A stretch of DNA of 64,000 nt, from positions 1,116,001 to 1,180,000 of the forward strand of contig JAJEKV010000103.1 of NCBI GenBank assembly GCA_021234155.1, given 5' to 3'. A model generated the notes under the pieces. It saw only the letters and a program-made list of their open reading frames with translations. It was not told the origin of the DNA and made no database searches. Source of the stretch: Isoetes taiwanensis. Taxonomy: Eukaryota; Streptophyta; Lycopodiopsida; Isoetales; Isoetaceae. The translations under genes were made by a program, and so were the position numbers. This document shows positions 10,123 to 21,838 of this stretch, piece by piece (position 1 is the first letter of the stretch; each line of letters opens with the position of its first letter).

Positions 10123-10764
10123 TCTATTCTAAATGTTGCATTGCGATTGTTGTTCTTATTCCTCACCAACAAGGTGTCAAGATATGCTGTATTGTTTTAG
10201 TACTTTCTTCAAGCACCTAACTTCTGGGCATTCGCTAGTGCTTTGTCTTTTGCAAAACTTCAAAAGTGGCATTCTATCGAACATGCGAGGCTGAAATTGC
10301 AGACTTGGCAAGAAGCCAAATGGCTGACGCAAATTGGGTGTTCCATCTAGCATTGAGAGAACTCCAGGTTTCTCTGATTGTAAACTGAAAACTTCTAATT
10401 GAGTTAGTGCATGACAAGACATTTTCCAGAAGATTTTCGTGTACTTTTCTTTAAAGGCAATACAAATTCTGGTTGAAGACTTAAAATGTCCTAATGTTAG
10501 GAGATTTTCCTAAAAGTTTCTCCAGCCCTTGGTTCGTCCAACTCAAGATAAATAGGGCGGGTCTAAAATGGGAGGAATGGGGTGCCAAGAATTAAGTAAT
10601 AGGAAACTGCCTGCGACGAACTACTCCCGTTGCTGTAAAACCAGATTTACTCCACAATTCACTGATTTACTTGCTATTCCGAAGCTTTACTCAGCATTAC
10701 AAGGGTCTGTGAAGCAATTTTACAGTGGCAAAATATTTCTTAACTGTCTTCTGCGTTACAAGAA
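10123..10764. other. Gene-free spacer
   Basis: No supported gene. Short open frames on both strands show no family signature. This is the distal upstream region of the multi-exon PPR gene. Confidence 0.4.
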
Positions 10765-10851
10765 AGGCAATCTACATGCCTTTCTCGGCATGGAATAGGG
10801 CGACGCGATATTGTTTCCATGCCAAGAAAGGCATGTAGGCCTAGATTGCCT
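10765..10851. other. Strong inverted repeat (hairpin)
   Basis: The arms CTACATGCCTTTCTCGGCAT (plus GGAA) and TTCCATGCCAAGAAAGGCAT (plus GTAG) pair over 24 positions with one mismatch around a loop of about 18 bases. Pairing continues outward (AGGCAATCTA with TAGATTGCCT) after a 6-base bulge on one side. It lies about 250 bp upstream of the PPR start. It could be a small MITE, a microRNA-like precursor or a cruciform; the sequence alone does not decide. A 17-bp motif, GGGCAGCATCCAGTGCA, is directly repeated just downstream at about 10926-10961. Confidence 0.6.
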
Positions 10852-11103
10852 AACAAAAACACGTTGTTGTAGGCAAACACAAACCTAAACCAACCTAGCT
10901 TTGACTTGCAATGATCTTGCCACGTGGGCAGCATCCAGTGCAGTGGGCAGCATCCAGTGCAGGGATATGATTCCTGGTGCATGTTCTTTCGATTGTATTC
11001 ACCTTGTTGGGGTTTAGGGTTTTTGGCGATGTAGTGTGGAACGGGAAGGTGATGTTTTGGTCACCAAATGCTTGGTTGTTCGAAGACCACAACATCACAA
11101 ACT

Positions 11104-14100
11104 ATGAAGGTTTCGATCAATGCTCTTTCTGCTCTACGTAAACGTGGATTCTTTGTCATAAAACGCCCCTTCATAGCATTCTCCAATGTTTTGCTGAAGA
11201 ATACAAATCCAGATTCACAAATTCCATCTTTTTTTAGCAGAGACATAACTGAAATTTTTAGAGGTATCTACCCAATATTCCTGGCTTCTCCATTTCTCAA
11301 TACATACTTAGAAGAATATGTTTAATTTCTGCAGTGCCCACAGGATCAAAAATTCAGAACGACAACCTGCCGGAGGATTCAGAAAACAAGGATATTAGTT
11401 CTCTTTTCAAAAGAATAACAGAGTTGCTAGAAACTGCTTCACCTGCTTCAACATCATCATCATATGCTGGTCCTAGGAAGAACAGAATCAATGATATTTA
11501 TAGTCCTTACAAGAGGAGCAACAATGCTTTTGCAGCAGAAAGAAACTTGATGAGGAAACAAATGCGAAAGAGAATAACTGAGATGAAACCACACCAATAT
11601 GTACTGTTGATGATGCAATGGGTGAAAAAAGGCGGAGCTAAAATTGGACAAACAATGCTTGATCAAATGTTGAAAGTAGGGGTAAAACCTGAAGAAATTT
11701 ATACCATTATGATTACACAGTATGTAGAGAAGGCCAGGAGGTGTCTGGCGGCCGAACCTGGTGCAGAAATACAGGAAGAAGAATCCGACCAATTCATTGT
11801 TGAAGCCATAAAGCACTTACACGCTTTGCGAGAGGAAGGTTTGCCTGCCACTGCTGACACATATGAGCCCCTTGTCTCATGGTTTATAGAGCACGAAAAG
11901 TCAAGTGAGCTTGACGAGCTGGTTGACTGGATGCTGGAAGACAAATCATTCTCCTGCTTGACTTGTTTGTTTAAATACCTTGGGCAGTTCAATAAGCATG
12001 ACGAGTTTGCAAAATATTTCATGTCAGCAAAGACTGTAGGTAAAGAACCAATCTTTGAATTTATCCAGACTTTAGCAACTCCTCATCTGCATGGATGTTT
12101 AATGTTGCTCAAATATTCCTCATAGCATTAACATTCACAGTTTTAGGCTCTTGCTTACCAAGTGGTGCCTTGCACATACGGGATCCCTTCTGCAGCTGTC
12201 CAATATATGGATATACGAGCAGCCACATCAAAACGCTCATTTGAGTTTCAGTGACTGTAAGATAAATGAGACTTACATTTTAAGCCCCCTATAGAGCTTC
12301 TCATTTGTAGCAAGGCAAGTTCGAAATTTGGCCTTGTAACATGGCTTGCTACACCTGGAATATCCATCTTGCATAACTAATACCTTGCTGCGTATCTTTC
12401 TTGACCTAATAGCCGTTGATAGCAATCAAACTGGGGCAACTTCCATGCTGTTACATGCCAAAAACATAAATGTTTTGTCGGAGCACAATTTCCCTTGAAC
12501 CACATTAGAGATATGAAAATGATAAAATTCCTTAACATACAAGATGCTGGTCTAATTTTTCTCAATCTAATAGGAACCAGTGAAGAGATAAACTCGAGTT
12601 ACGTGGCTGCTTATGTCGAAGGAATGTCTAAAGAATGCAAGGTGATTATGAGAAACCTTGCAATGCTGCCTAGATGAAAGTATAATTTTCTTCCAATCTA
12701 ATCTGTAATCAAATTTGAATTTACAACCATTTTAAAAAGTTTTTCTTAACTTCAACATTTGTTTTTATTGGCTCAAATGTTCATCTTCGCGTTTTCTGGA
12801 TGCAGTTTGACGTGACAGTGAAAGCATTCAGAAACGTAACAAAGCAGCTAGGAGTGCTGCCAAATTTCGAGACTTACAACCAATTGGTGCAAAGTGCATG
12901 CAAGGAAGGAAGGGTAATGTGTTTACAGAAGTTTACTTTTGATCTTGACATCATGGGGATAGCTTGACAGATAATTAATCTAACCATGGTGAGGTTACTG
13001 ATGCGGAATGTGGCAAGCATATAATAAAGAAATACTAAAAATGTGAATTTTGAAAGAAGCTTTATTGATATGGCAATTTCACGAAAAGCTAGTCGCATTT
13101 TGTTGCTTTACCCAACATTAAATTCCATTGAAGGATGAAGAGGTTTGCTAGGAGCAGAATCACTTTATCAGCAAACATGCGAATTGCTAAAAGGCTATGA
13201 ACTATCATTTAAAGCTCAAAAACTGTTTCGGCTAATGTTCTTATTTGTTATTTAGGTACACGAGGCCCTTGATTTCATAGAAGAAATGCATACCAGAGGC
13301 ATGCACTTGTCATCTGAACTATTTCATCCTCTGCTTCTTCTATTTGTTCATGGCAAGCAGACTGAAGGGGTGAGTAAATGATGCATGGTATATGTTGCAA
13401 CATATATTATAAATGGATGGGCAAGTTAAAAGATCAAACTTTATCTGTTACATCATAAATATTTCAAAGGAAAGATGATAATACTCCAGTTATACCTTTG
13501 AACTCAATTATCTTCTCTTTTGCACTATATTTTGAAATGCATAAACAATTTTACCACCTCGTCATTCATAATAACCAGCTTATGTATTGATATGATGGTC
13601 ATGAATCTGGTAGTGATAGCTTTCCGCTGGTCCTTTTGTCTCTCAATTAACTTCAGAATAGTAGTATGAAGCTCTTAAAAAGTGCAACATCTGATCTTTT
13701 TATACTGAAATAGACATGCTGTGTACTTTGATTAGTGATGTGGGCGTTGCATATACTTTGAGATATGGACTCTGTTTTCTCTCCTAAAAACTTAAAGAAT
13801 TATTAGGCAATTATCAGGCTGCATATTTCAGAGACAAAATTTGTTTATTAAAACATTAGCTAACTTGTGTTTTAAGTTGTTTTCCTTTTCCTTTGCAGGC
13901 TTTTGAGTCTTTTGCAGCTATGCAGAGAATTGGGGTGAAGCCATCACCAGAAACATACAATTTTCTCATACGTGCTTGTATGAGGGCAAACAATGTGTGT
14001 TCATTCTCGTTTCATTTTCATATGCCTGCAATAATGTATTTTTAGTTTAGCAGTAGCCATTATGGGGTTCAAGGAAGTTCTTTTTGCATTACTGTATGAG

Positions 14101-17067
14101 CTAATCACATCTTTACTTTTGAGAAGAACCTTTTCCATAAGCTTGGCAATGCATTCAACGATGCTGTTGTGCTTCCTTTTCTCAGGAGAATCTGAGGTGC
14201 ATAGTTATTAAAGTTTCATCATGTCAATGACAAGGCACCAAAACTATAGGAGACGACAATCTATTTCACATCATCTTTAGAACTTTACTAGTTGATACAT
14301 ATACAAACAGCTTAGTCCAATGTGCATTTCTTTTTACAAACAATGTATCTTTTTACAGCATGGAAGAGCAACATGATATGATAGTGTTACTTAATATTCA
14401 ATTTCTGCTGCAGCTTGAACAAATATTTGCTTTGCTTGCGGAAATGAAGGAGCTGGGAATTGAAAGAACAGTTCAGACATACAATGCGATTATTCAGGCT
14501 TTTGGCACTTTGGTATGGAATTCACTTATTTTTGAGATATAGTTTATATTGTGAAATAGGGATTTCAGATTTAGAGGATGAAGCCGCTATGTTATGTATT
14601 TAATTCTCATAATAGATATTATAAGGCATTGCACTTCTTGGCCTTAATCTTGTTTTAAATCTGTGAACTATTTTTTGATAAGAGTTTGATTTCTTTGGCT
14701 ACAGAAGCAACTTGATCGTGCAATCAAAGTTCTTGATGACATGGAAGCAGATGACATAAAGCCTGATGTAGGGACGTTTGCAGAACTTATATATGCTTCT
14801 GATGCTTCAGAGAATCCAGAGAAAGCCATTGAGGTGCACATTGTCTTGTCTATATCACATGAACTGGTTACTGTGAATGTATCTAATATTGAACTTCTTT
14901 ATGTTATGCAGTTATTTGGAAAAATGAAAACTCGTGGTATCAAACCCAACCCATTGGTTTATTCTTCCTTGGTCCAGGCTTTGGTGAAAAATGGGCAATT
15001 GGAACGGGCATTGCAGGTCTTTATTTATACACTTATTGCAGAATAAGAGAAAGCTATGCAAGAATTACAATCATGTATTGCAATATTACTTCTCCTCCAA
15101 AGGAGGGCTTTCCTTCTTTATTATATTTTCAATGCATAAGGTGAACACTATAGGTGTGACTGGAGATGATTGCTCCAGGCAAATTCCATGATGAGGAGAG
15201 GAAGAATGCCTAGCTAGCCAAAAACAGCCCTCCTTTGCTTTCTTGTTTTATTTAACACATACACCTTTAGAAGGACACCAAACACGTTGTTGTCTTGGGC
15301 CTTAGGTGCGATTAACCAGTTTTATTTTTGTTGTGTCCTCAGCAATCCCACTATCACTGTCATCCTCTTCTCGATTTTTGAATTGCATACGTCACGCCTG
15401 AAAGTAGTTCCCTTTTTTGGTACCTTTTTTTTTATATAAACAATGCAGTGGGCAACACTGATATTATAGATATTTTGGGGATTTGAAGTAAGATTTATGT
15501 TTGTGCACAAGCGTTGTAATGTTAACTGAAATTGCCGCCAGATAGCTAGAGATGTTGAGAAGTCTGGTGATAAAGTTGGGGCAGGAGCAAAGAGTGCACT
15601 GTTATCAGGCCTTGCCAGACAGCATCGACTCCCTGAGACGCTGCAGATCTTTCAAGAAATTAAAGAGGAGGGGAAAATACCTGAACCATATGCATACGGA
15701 GATCTCATTGTGAGTCCATGGTAAAAATAAATGCTGTCTTCTTTTGCGTACTTTGCATTTTTTTTATATGTAGTTTCGTGTTATGGTAGGCTTTGATTGG
15801 GCATTCTGGGGACCTCAATCAAATGTTTGAGTTATTTGAGACTTCTAAAGGAATGTGGCCTCAAAGATTGGATAATGTTGTTGAAGAACGTCGGAGTGAT
15901 TGGTGTGCTTCCATTGCAGAGTCATGTATTCGCCGTAAGGAATTAAGGTATGTCCTTTTCTGTGTGGTTAACAATTCTTAACCTTAATAAATTAATGGAA
16001 CTTTGATGTTTTTGTAGACGTATGATTGTCTTTCTTAAAGGACTGAAAGAGGAAGGACATGTTGACATAAGCATGATATGCGACAAGGTATTAGTCTGTT
16101 ATTGCAAGCACGTTCTGAGTAAAAAACTATTTCTGACTCCTTATCTTACATGCTTCCCAGATCATCCTTCAGATTACAGAGAGTCAGAATGACACAAGTG
16201 GGGTCCCATCTCTCAACTGGAATGATGGTTTTAGCATGCTTGATGCAATGCATCAATTAGATGTGCGCCCATCTCGGATGTTTTATGAAGTTTTGCTTGA
16301 TGGTTGTGCTGTACTCAAAAACAGAAAGCGAGCCTGTAAAGTTATAAAGAAGATGGAAGAGGAGGGCTTGAAACCAAACATTCTGACAAAGATAAGGTTG
16401 GATTTCCATGACATTCCTAACTCCGTATGGGTTTAGTCCTTACCTAGTAGCATGCCTATGTCTTAGCAGCTGTGGGATTTCTTGTAGAGGCCACCCAACG
16501 TTATAACCTTCGCATTGTGCTGTACTGAGAAACGGAGGACAAACATTGACAGTTATAACGAATTGACAAAGATGGAGTTGGATGCCTATTAAGTCCATAA
16601 GTCTCTGATCGGTTTATCTTTACCTAGTAAAGTCATGCTGATAGGTTTGTTCTGCCGTGCTTATGTTTAGAAGCCCTGTGGGAGTTTTTATAAAGGGCAC
16701 CGAACTTAAAGTCGTCAGTTAGGTGGAATGCAAAACGGAGATGTTGTTTTTGAAAATCTAACCTGTCTACTGCCCATGTTCACACTGGTAAATTAATGAA
16801 TTTTACTGAAATGGTGACACTGACATAGTCTCGTGTTGCAGATTGCTTCGAGTTTATATTGCACTACAAGACCCAAACAATGCTGCATCTCTGCTTAATG
16901 AAATTAAAGTTTCGCTGGAAGATGAGGATGTATACTTCATTGTGTCAAAGATTCTTCATGGTTCATCTCGGACCGTTTCTAAACAGATTTTCCAAAATCT
17001 GAAGAAGCTGGGAAGCAATTTGAAGGCTAATATGGTTAAGACTGGTATAAAGCTAGAGCTTCCATAA
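11104..17067 (+). CDS. P-class pentatricopeptide repeat (PPR) protein, 14 exons, probably organellar
   Basis: Predicted exons: 11104-11263, 11335-12039, 12574-12641, 12806-12913, 13256-13369, 13899-13994, 14414-14512, 14705-14833, 14912-15016, 15542-15709, 15790-15947, 16018-16087, 16161-16396 and 16842-17067. All junctions are GT-AG and the frame stays open across every one, giving about 813 residues ending ...KLELP. The N-terminus (MKVSINALSALRKRGFF) is basic and lacks acidic residues, like a mitochondrial or plastid transit peptide. Residues from about 310 onward form P-type PPR helices, for example SPETYNFLIRACMRANN and KPDVGTFAELIYASD. PPR proteins bind organellar RNA. No editing (E/DYW) or SMR domain was seen. 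An upstream in-frame ATG at 11068 is possible. The length is near that of the Arabidopsis At4g04790/At4g21880 group, but I cannot confirm orthology. Confidence 0.88.
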
Positions 17068-18958
17068 TTGTTAATTGGACATCCTTTATTGTATATAGAT
17101 GTAACAACTTTGTAAACCATAGAGAGGGAGCCTCACCTTGCTCCCAACCGAATTGCAAGCAGGAAAATTTCTTTTGATGGTTCATACCTATAGGTCAAGT
17201 GGATCAGCTGCGACCATTGTAATATCTAAAGTCACATGTATGAAGAACAGCCTCTTTCGGTGAACATATAGAAATCATTAAACACCTTGGCTCGAGGAAT
17301 AAAACTTGTTTTTGTCAAACAATAGCAACTAGGAAAAGATCCTAATCCAAAAAATTACAATGATTTTCATAGGGAAATCGCCGAAGTATGTGGTCTTGCC
17401 GTAAGAAAGGAGTCTGAGGTTGTGTACTCATTCCTGAGTTTGCCATGTCAGCCAGACCCAGACGCTAACTGACAACCGCTAACTGTTATTTCTTGTATGT
17501 CAATCGGAATTTTTAAATGCCTTGTTGTGCTTTTGTATATCCTGCTCAATTTCGAGAGAAATATTGGCTCCCGAAAGGGGGTTGGACTAGAAAACAGCGA
17601 GCCAAATATGCCATCCATAAAACAGCGAGCCAAATATGCCATCCATAATTATTATAGTTTATTATAATATGAGAATCATTTTATTGCAGCAACGCTGTGT
17701 GGCGCAGATGGTTAGTTCATTTGGTTTTCAGTTTTCTTGCGGGATTTTTTAATTTGGGGGTATTCAACTTGTGGAATATTTTTTTAACTTTGGGGGTATT
17801 CGACTTGTGGAATAAGTGTGCATGCCGAAGCCACGAGTCTAATACCCCCTATTCCACGAGTCAAATACCCCCCTGGAATCCAAGTCCAAATGGGGAGCCA
17901 ATAAATGCACCGGCTCAATTTTGTAAATTTTTTGTGTAATAAAAAAATGCCAATGCCTGTTTGAAAAACTTGTTTATGTGCTTGCCTTGCCTGCTTTAAA
18001 AGGTGTTCACGTTGATGACGCACACTTAGTATTGATATAATAATCAAGAAATGAGACTATTATATAATCGTAAACTTCCACACCAGGCTGTATCAGCTAA
18101 TTTTGAACTCCAATATAGAAACACTTGTACATGAGAAATAGGGATGGAGAAGCTTACCTTCAGAGAATTAGTAGAGAGCTGAATACTAAGTCAATGAGAA
18201 GAAAGCTACTGACAAGGCTGGCAAGTCATATGCAAATAGGTGGAGGGTCCATTTCTATCCGTCGTTCTCCCAAGTCCTATCATGACGGAGGCAGGACCTT
18301 GAACTTGGATGTGATTTTCCAATATAATATACAATAAAAGTACATATATTATACCAATGTACCTATCGACGCAATTGAGATGTACTAGGATATAGTTCAC
18401 TGATGTGTACAATATGTTGGCACATGTGATAACCTAACTTTATTCTATCTAACATGTTGAGTCAGATAGAATAAAAATTAGCAAGATCCACATGCAGAAA
18501 CAAGAAAAGCTGCTCCTTTCTCACAAACATACGAATCCGAATACTAAACGATACCAAAATCACATTCCAAACCATCCAGGAAATACCCTGAATCAATACA
18601 AGACGATTAGTGCACACTTTATGCCTTTTTCCTATATCACTTCAGTCTTCTTTGTCCGCTATGTGTTCATGCTCCTTAGGATCTATTTATTTATTTATCT
18701 TCATTTTTATCCTTGTTTTGGTTAAACTTGGATAGTGATATTCCCTTTCAGTGTAAGAAATTTATTTTCTAGCCCCCAACTTTTAGGCCTTTTCCAATTC
18801 ATATGAGCGACTTCTGACTGTTCTTACTCTTGGCCCTTGCTGAACGTGTTTACAAATTAAGTCGCATTTAATTAAAGTGGGTCAAATCTCGAAGTTTGGG
18901 ACTCAGACTGAAAATGGGACTCATACTGACAAAAGTTTTACATTGAATCGTTGTTAGA
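17068..18958. other. Intergenic region with small repeats
   Basis: It includes the 3' flank of the PPR gene. Two features are visible. A unit of about 31 bp with AAACAGCGAGCCAAATATGC is tandemly duplicated at about 17590-17648. An inverted arrangement lies at 17755-17873, where GGGGGTATTCrACTTGTGGAAT occurs twice and its reverse complement (ATTCCACGAGTCAAATACCCC) once or twice downstream; this looks like the core of a small palindromic element. No gene is supported. Confidence 0.45.
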
Positions 18959-19266
18959 TTAGGGGGAGGGGAAGGGGAGAAGTTGGGGGAGAAGTTGAGA
19001 GAAGTCATGGAAGGGAATAAGTTAGAAGAAGGGGGAAGGGAGGAAGTTCGAAAAAGGGGGTGAGAAGAGGGGCAAGGGGAGGTGAGAAGAGGGTGCAAGG
19101 GGAAGTGAGTTTGGAAAGGGGGTGAGAAGAGGGGGCAAGGCGAGGTGAGTTCGGAAAGGGGGATGAAAAGAGGGGGCAAGGGGAGGAAGTTCGGAAAGGG
19201 GGGTGAGAAAAGGGGGCAAGTGGGAAGAGTTGGGGGAAGAGGTGAAGGGGAAAGGGGGGAGGGAAA
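18959..19266. repeat. Polypurine tandem repeat (~300 bp)
   Basis: The plus strand is almost purely G and A for about 300 bases. It is built from diverged units of roughly 40 bp around GTTCGGAAAGGGGG, TGAGAAGAGGGGGCAAGG and GGAGG. The strand asymmetry gives long proline/serine/leucine reading frames on the minus strand (PFLTPLSELPPLAPSF-like), which are composition artefacts. Such mirror-rich homopurine tracts can form triplex or G-rich structures. Confidence 0.8.
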
Positions 19267-19295
19267 AACCAAAATAACTAAAGGGGAATATATCC

Positions 19296-20640
19296 CCTTG
19301 AGCTTAAAAATGATAATATTAAAATAAATTAATAATTAATTTAATTAAATATAAAATAATTTAATTAATTTAATAAAAAAAATATAAACCGTTCTCTTCT
19401 CTTCTCGACTAGTGAGTCAAGAATTGAAAAGTATGCCTTCATATGCCTTCACTCCATTTGCTGAGGTTTAAAATCTGCCGATCAAATGCTAGCATGCCAA
19501 AGATCAGCTCAAGAACGGGGTCTTCGGCCTCAAGCAGATCAGATTTTGAAATGCCCATGCTCTTGATTCACCTCTGTTTGAGACAAACGCTCTGATTGCA
19601 AAGAGCGACCTGCGCTTTCAAGAAGCGACTTTATATCTCGACCTCGACCTCCCCGTTCACTCCCATTTCTCTGTACAAATCCCCCATTCATTTCTTAGAC
19701 GGCGGCCTACTCTACACAGAACAATGTAGATCCAAGATTTCAGGGCTTTCGACGCATCTGTGTGCGCTTCAGGGCTTTCGACGCATCTGTGGGTACCTGT
19801 GGGCACTTCAGCGGATCTCCTTCAACATCAACGTCCCCATCTCTGACACACAACTGTCGGTTTTCCTTTTCAAATTTCTGAGAGCGTGAAGAAATGAAGC
19901 TCATTATCTTGAAAAGCTTTTCGATCTGAGCATCTGTAATGAACCGGCAACTAGTTCTTGGCAACAGGATCTGGCAACTAGTTCTAGATTCAAGCTACAA
20001 GATCCGGCAACTAGTTCTTGGCAGTGTCCGCAAAGGCACACCCGACCCCTTTTTCTCGGCACAGATGTTGAGTTCGCTGAGACGACTCACGAAGGCACAG
20101 ATTCGTATTCAACAAGGAAGCAGAGTTTTCTAGGGAAGAAAATGTGGAGAAAAGAAGGGTGAAAGGCTCTGAAGATGTAGGAGCTCCGGCTATGGCAGAA
20201 AGGGAAGGATTTGATAAAAAGAATGGCAAAGAAAAGGGTCAGAAATACAGAGGCGGCAGACTTCAAAATCTGTCATGAATCTGTGCCTTCATGCTTCAGC
20301 GGATTCAGAGACGACTCACTGCCATGCAGATTCTTCAAATCAGATTCAGAGACGACTCACGGAGGCACAGATTCCTCTTTTTTGGCAGTTTGTTCTGGGC
20401 CCCCCTTTGCCGGAATGCCTGCAATCTCCCTTTGCCTTCCCTCCCTTTGCCGGAATGCCTGCCATCTCCATGCTGCGAATCACTGAACACATTTTTGAAC
20501 CATTTTTTTCTGATAATCACTGAGCGCTAGACCCTAGTGGTCGATATTACCTAGATCTTTCAAGACTACTTCTGGAGCTTCAGAGGATGCGAGATGTGGC
20601 CACCAAGAAAGCTTGCTATCTTGAAAGAAGCACACGACTG
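19296..20640. other. AT-rich block and scrambled short direct repeats
   Basis: 19315-19385 is nearly pure A/T. Further on, GGCAACTAGTTCT occurs three times between 19945 and 20020. A motif AGACGACTCACxxxGGCACAGATTC occurs at about 20083, 20312 and 20351. CCTTTGCCGGAATGCCTGC occurs twice (about 20405 and 20446). CAGGGCTTTCGACGCATCTGTG is duplicated at about 19740 and 19770. The pattern suggests a locally reduplicated, non-coding sequence. No gene is supported. Confidence 0.5.
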
Positions 20641-21091
20641 ATCGTTCTTCAAGAAACGGCTATGGCGCCCATGCTTGGACTCAAAGGTGCGTACCAAAAT
20701 TCTCACCTAAAATTATGTACCAAATTTTAAATGTTAAGCATGGGCGGGAAAAATTAAGCCACGGGCAAAAAAAAGCTACGGGTGGAAAAAAAAGCCCTCA
20801 TATTTTTTTTTACACTATGGCTATGGCGCCCTCTTCCGTTATTTTTTAATATGGCGGCTTCTTCGAGGTATGGCTATGGCGCCCTCTTCCGTTTCTTTGT
20901 TTTGTTTGCATCCCTGCACGCATGTTTGATCGGCATTTCATTTAAAGCCTTTGCACTTTTTAGTGAATCCAGTGCAGACATGGCCAAGTGTAAGAGGAGT
21001 ATGTTTGTCAATTTTTAGTCATCTCTTGTTTAGCTTGTCAATATGTAGGTGCTATTCGAATTTGACCTCTGCCTTGGTTCTTTGTCTCTAG
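20641..21091 (+). other. Non-coding sequence upstream of the RPL29-like exon
   Basis: GGCTATGGCGCCCTCTTCCGTT is present twice (about 20819 and 20872). The region ends in a pyrimidine-rich stretch and a good acceptor (TTTGTCTCTAG, ending at 21091). The N-terminal coding part of RPL29 (MAKSKNHT-type start followed by the basic region) was looked for and not found. ATGGCCAAG at 20980 resembles the first codons but then diverges to a stop. Confidence 0.4.
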
Positions 21092-21181
21092 ATGGACCCC
21101 AAGTTCTTGAGAAACCAGCGCTATGCGAGGAAGCATAACAAGCAGAATGGTGCTGATTCTGCCTCACGAGACGAAGAATGA
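21092..21181 (+). pseudogene. Last-exon fragment of 60S ribosomal protein L29 (eL29)
   Basis: After a splice-acceptor-like TCTCTAG the frame reads MDPKFLRNQRYARKHNKQNG and a short acidic tail, then TGA. The MDPKFLRNQRYARKHN block is the hallmark C-terminal half of eukaryotic eL29, a small basic protein of the large ribosomal subunit. The N-terminal half is absent from the preceding 450 bp, although an acceptor is retained. Either the upstream exons lie far away behind a large intron, or this is a captured or duplicated exon. The identity of the fragment is safe; its functional status is not. Confidence 0.75.
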
Positions 21182-21622
21182 GCTCTTTTTGCATAATTTC
21201 CATCGTACTTGTAATGGAGCTCTGTTTTGCTTTTTACGGGATTAATTTTTTTTGTATTCACATTATGGAATGACGTGAAAACATCGTATATGTTTTAATG
21301 GTCGCTTTTCTTCTATCTTGAATTTTAAGGGCATTCTTCTGGGGTTGCATTGAGTTCCAGTTTGTAGCAATTTGTTGTTTGTATATTCTCTATATTTTTG
21401 AAATTTTGCCAAGTATTGTCTTTAGTTGCAGAAAGGGTGTGATTCTGGGAGGAATTTTTGCCTGTGCCTGGATCTTTTCTAAGATCGGTTACGAAATCTG
21501 TTTGGTCTTTTTGCCTCCAGATACGGGATCTGCTTGTAATGAACCCTTATAATCTTGCTTTTTTTTTTTTGCGTGGAGGGCCTCAGTCTACGGCTGAGGG
21601 CCTTTCTCGCCCCTTTAAAAGC
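21182..21622. other. 3' flank, no gene
   Basis: T-rich sequence following the RPL29-like exon. It would be 3' UTR if that exon is transcribed. Nothing else recognised. Confidence 0.4.
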
Positions 21623-21838
21623 CCTTCTCGAGTCGCGAGTTGAGAAAAGCAGCTCAGATTGAAAACCGCAGATTTGAGGGCCTTTCTCGACTCGCGAGTC
21701 GAGAAAGGCCATAACAAAAGGAAAAAAAAAATTCCATTTTTTCTCTGAGCTACATTTCTCGACTTCATGAAGTCGAGAAAGGCCCCTCGACCTAGTTTTC
21801 AATCTGAAAATGATTTTCTCGACTCGCGAGTCGAGAAA
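21623..21838. repeat. Cluster of perfect CTCGAC palindromes
   Basis: Three perfect palindromes lie within 160 bp. One of 32 bp (21679-21710) is centred on GACTCGCGAGTC and bounded by GGCC. One of 26 bp (21755-21780) is centred on GACTTCATGAAGTC. One of 24 bp (21815-21838) is again centred on GACTCGCGAGTC. All share the arms TTTCTCGACT and AGTCGAGAAA. A degenerate fourth lies at 21623-21648. The flanking CAGATTGAAAAC (about 21655) and GTTTTCAATCTG (about 21795) are also inverted, so the whole block is a nested inverted repeat. The origin is unknown. Confidence 0.85.

Noticed and set aside
18868-19272. 134-codon minus-strand Pro/Ser/Leu-rich frame
   Set aside because: Artefact of the polypurine tandem repeat; no domain.
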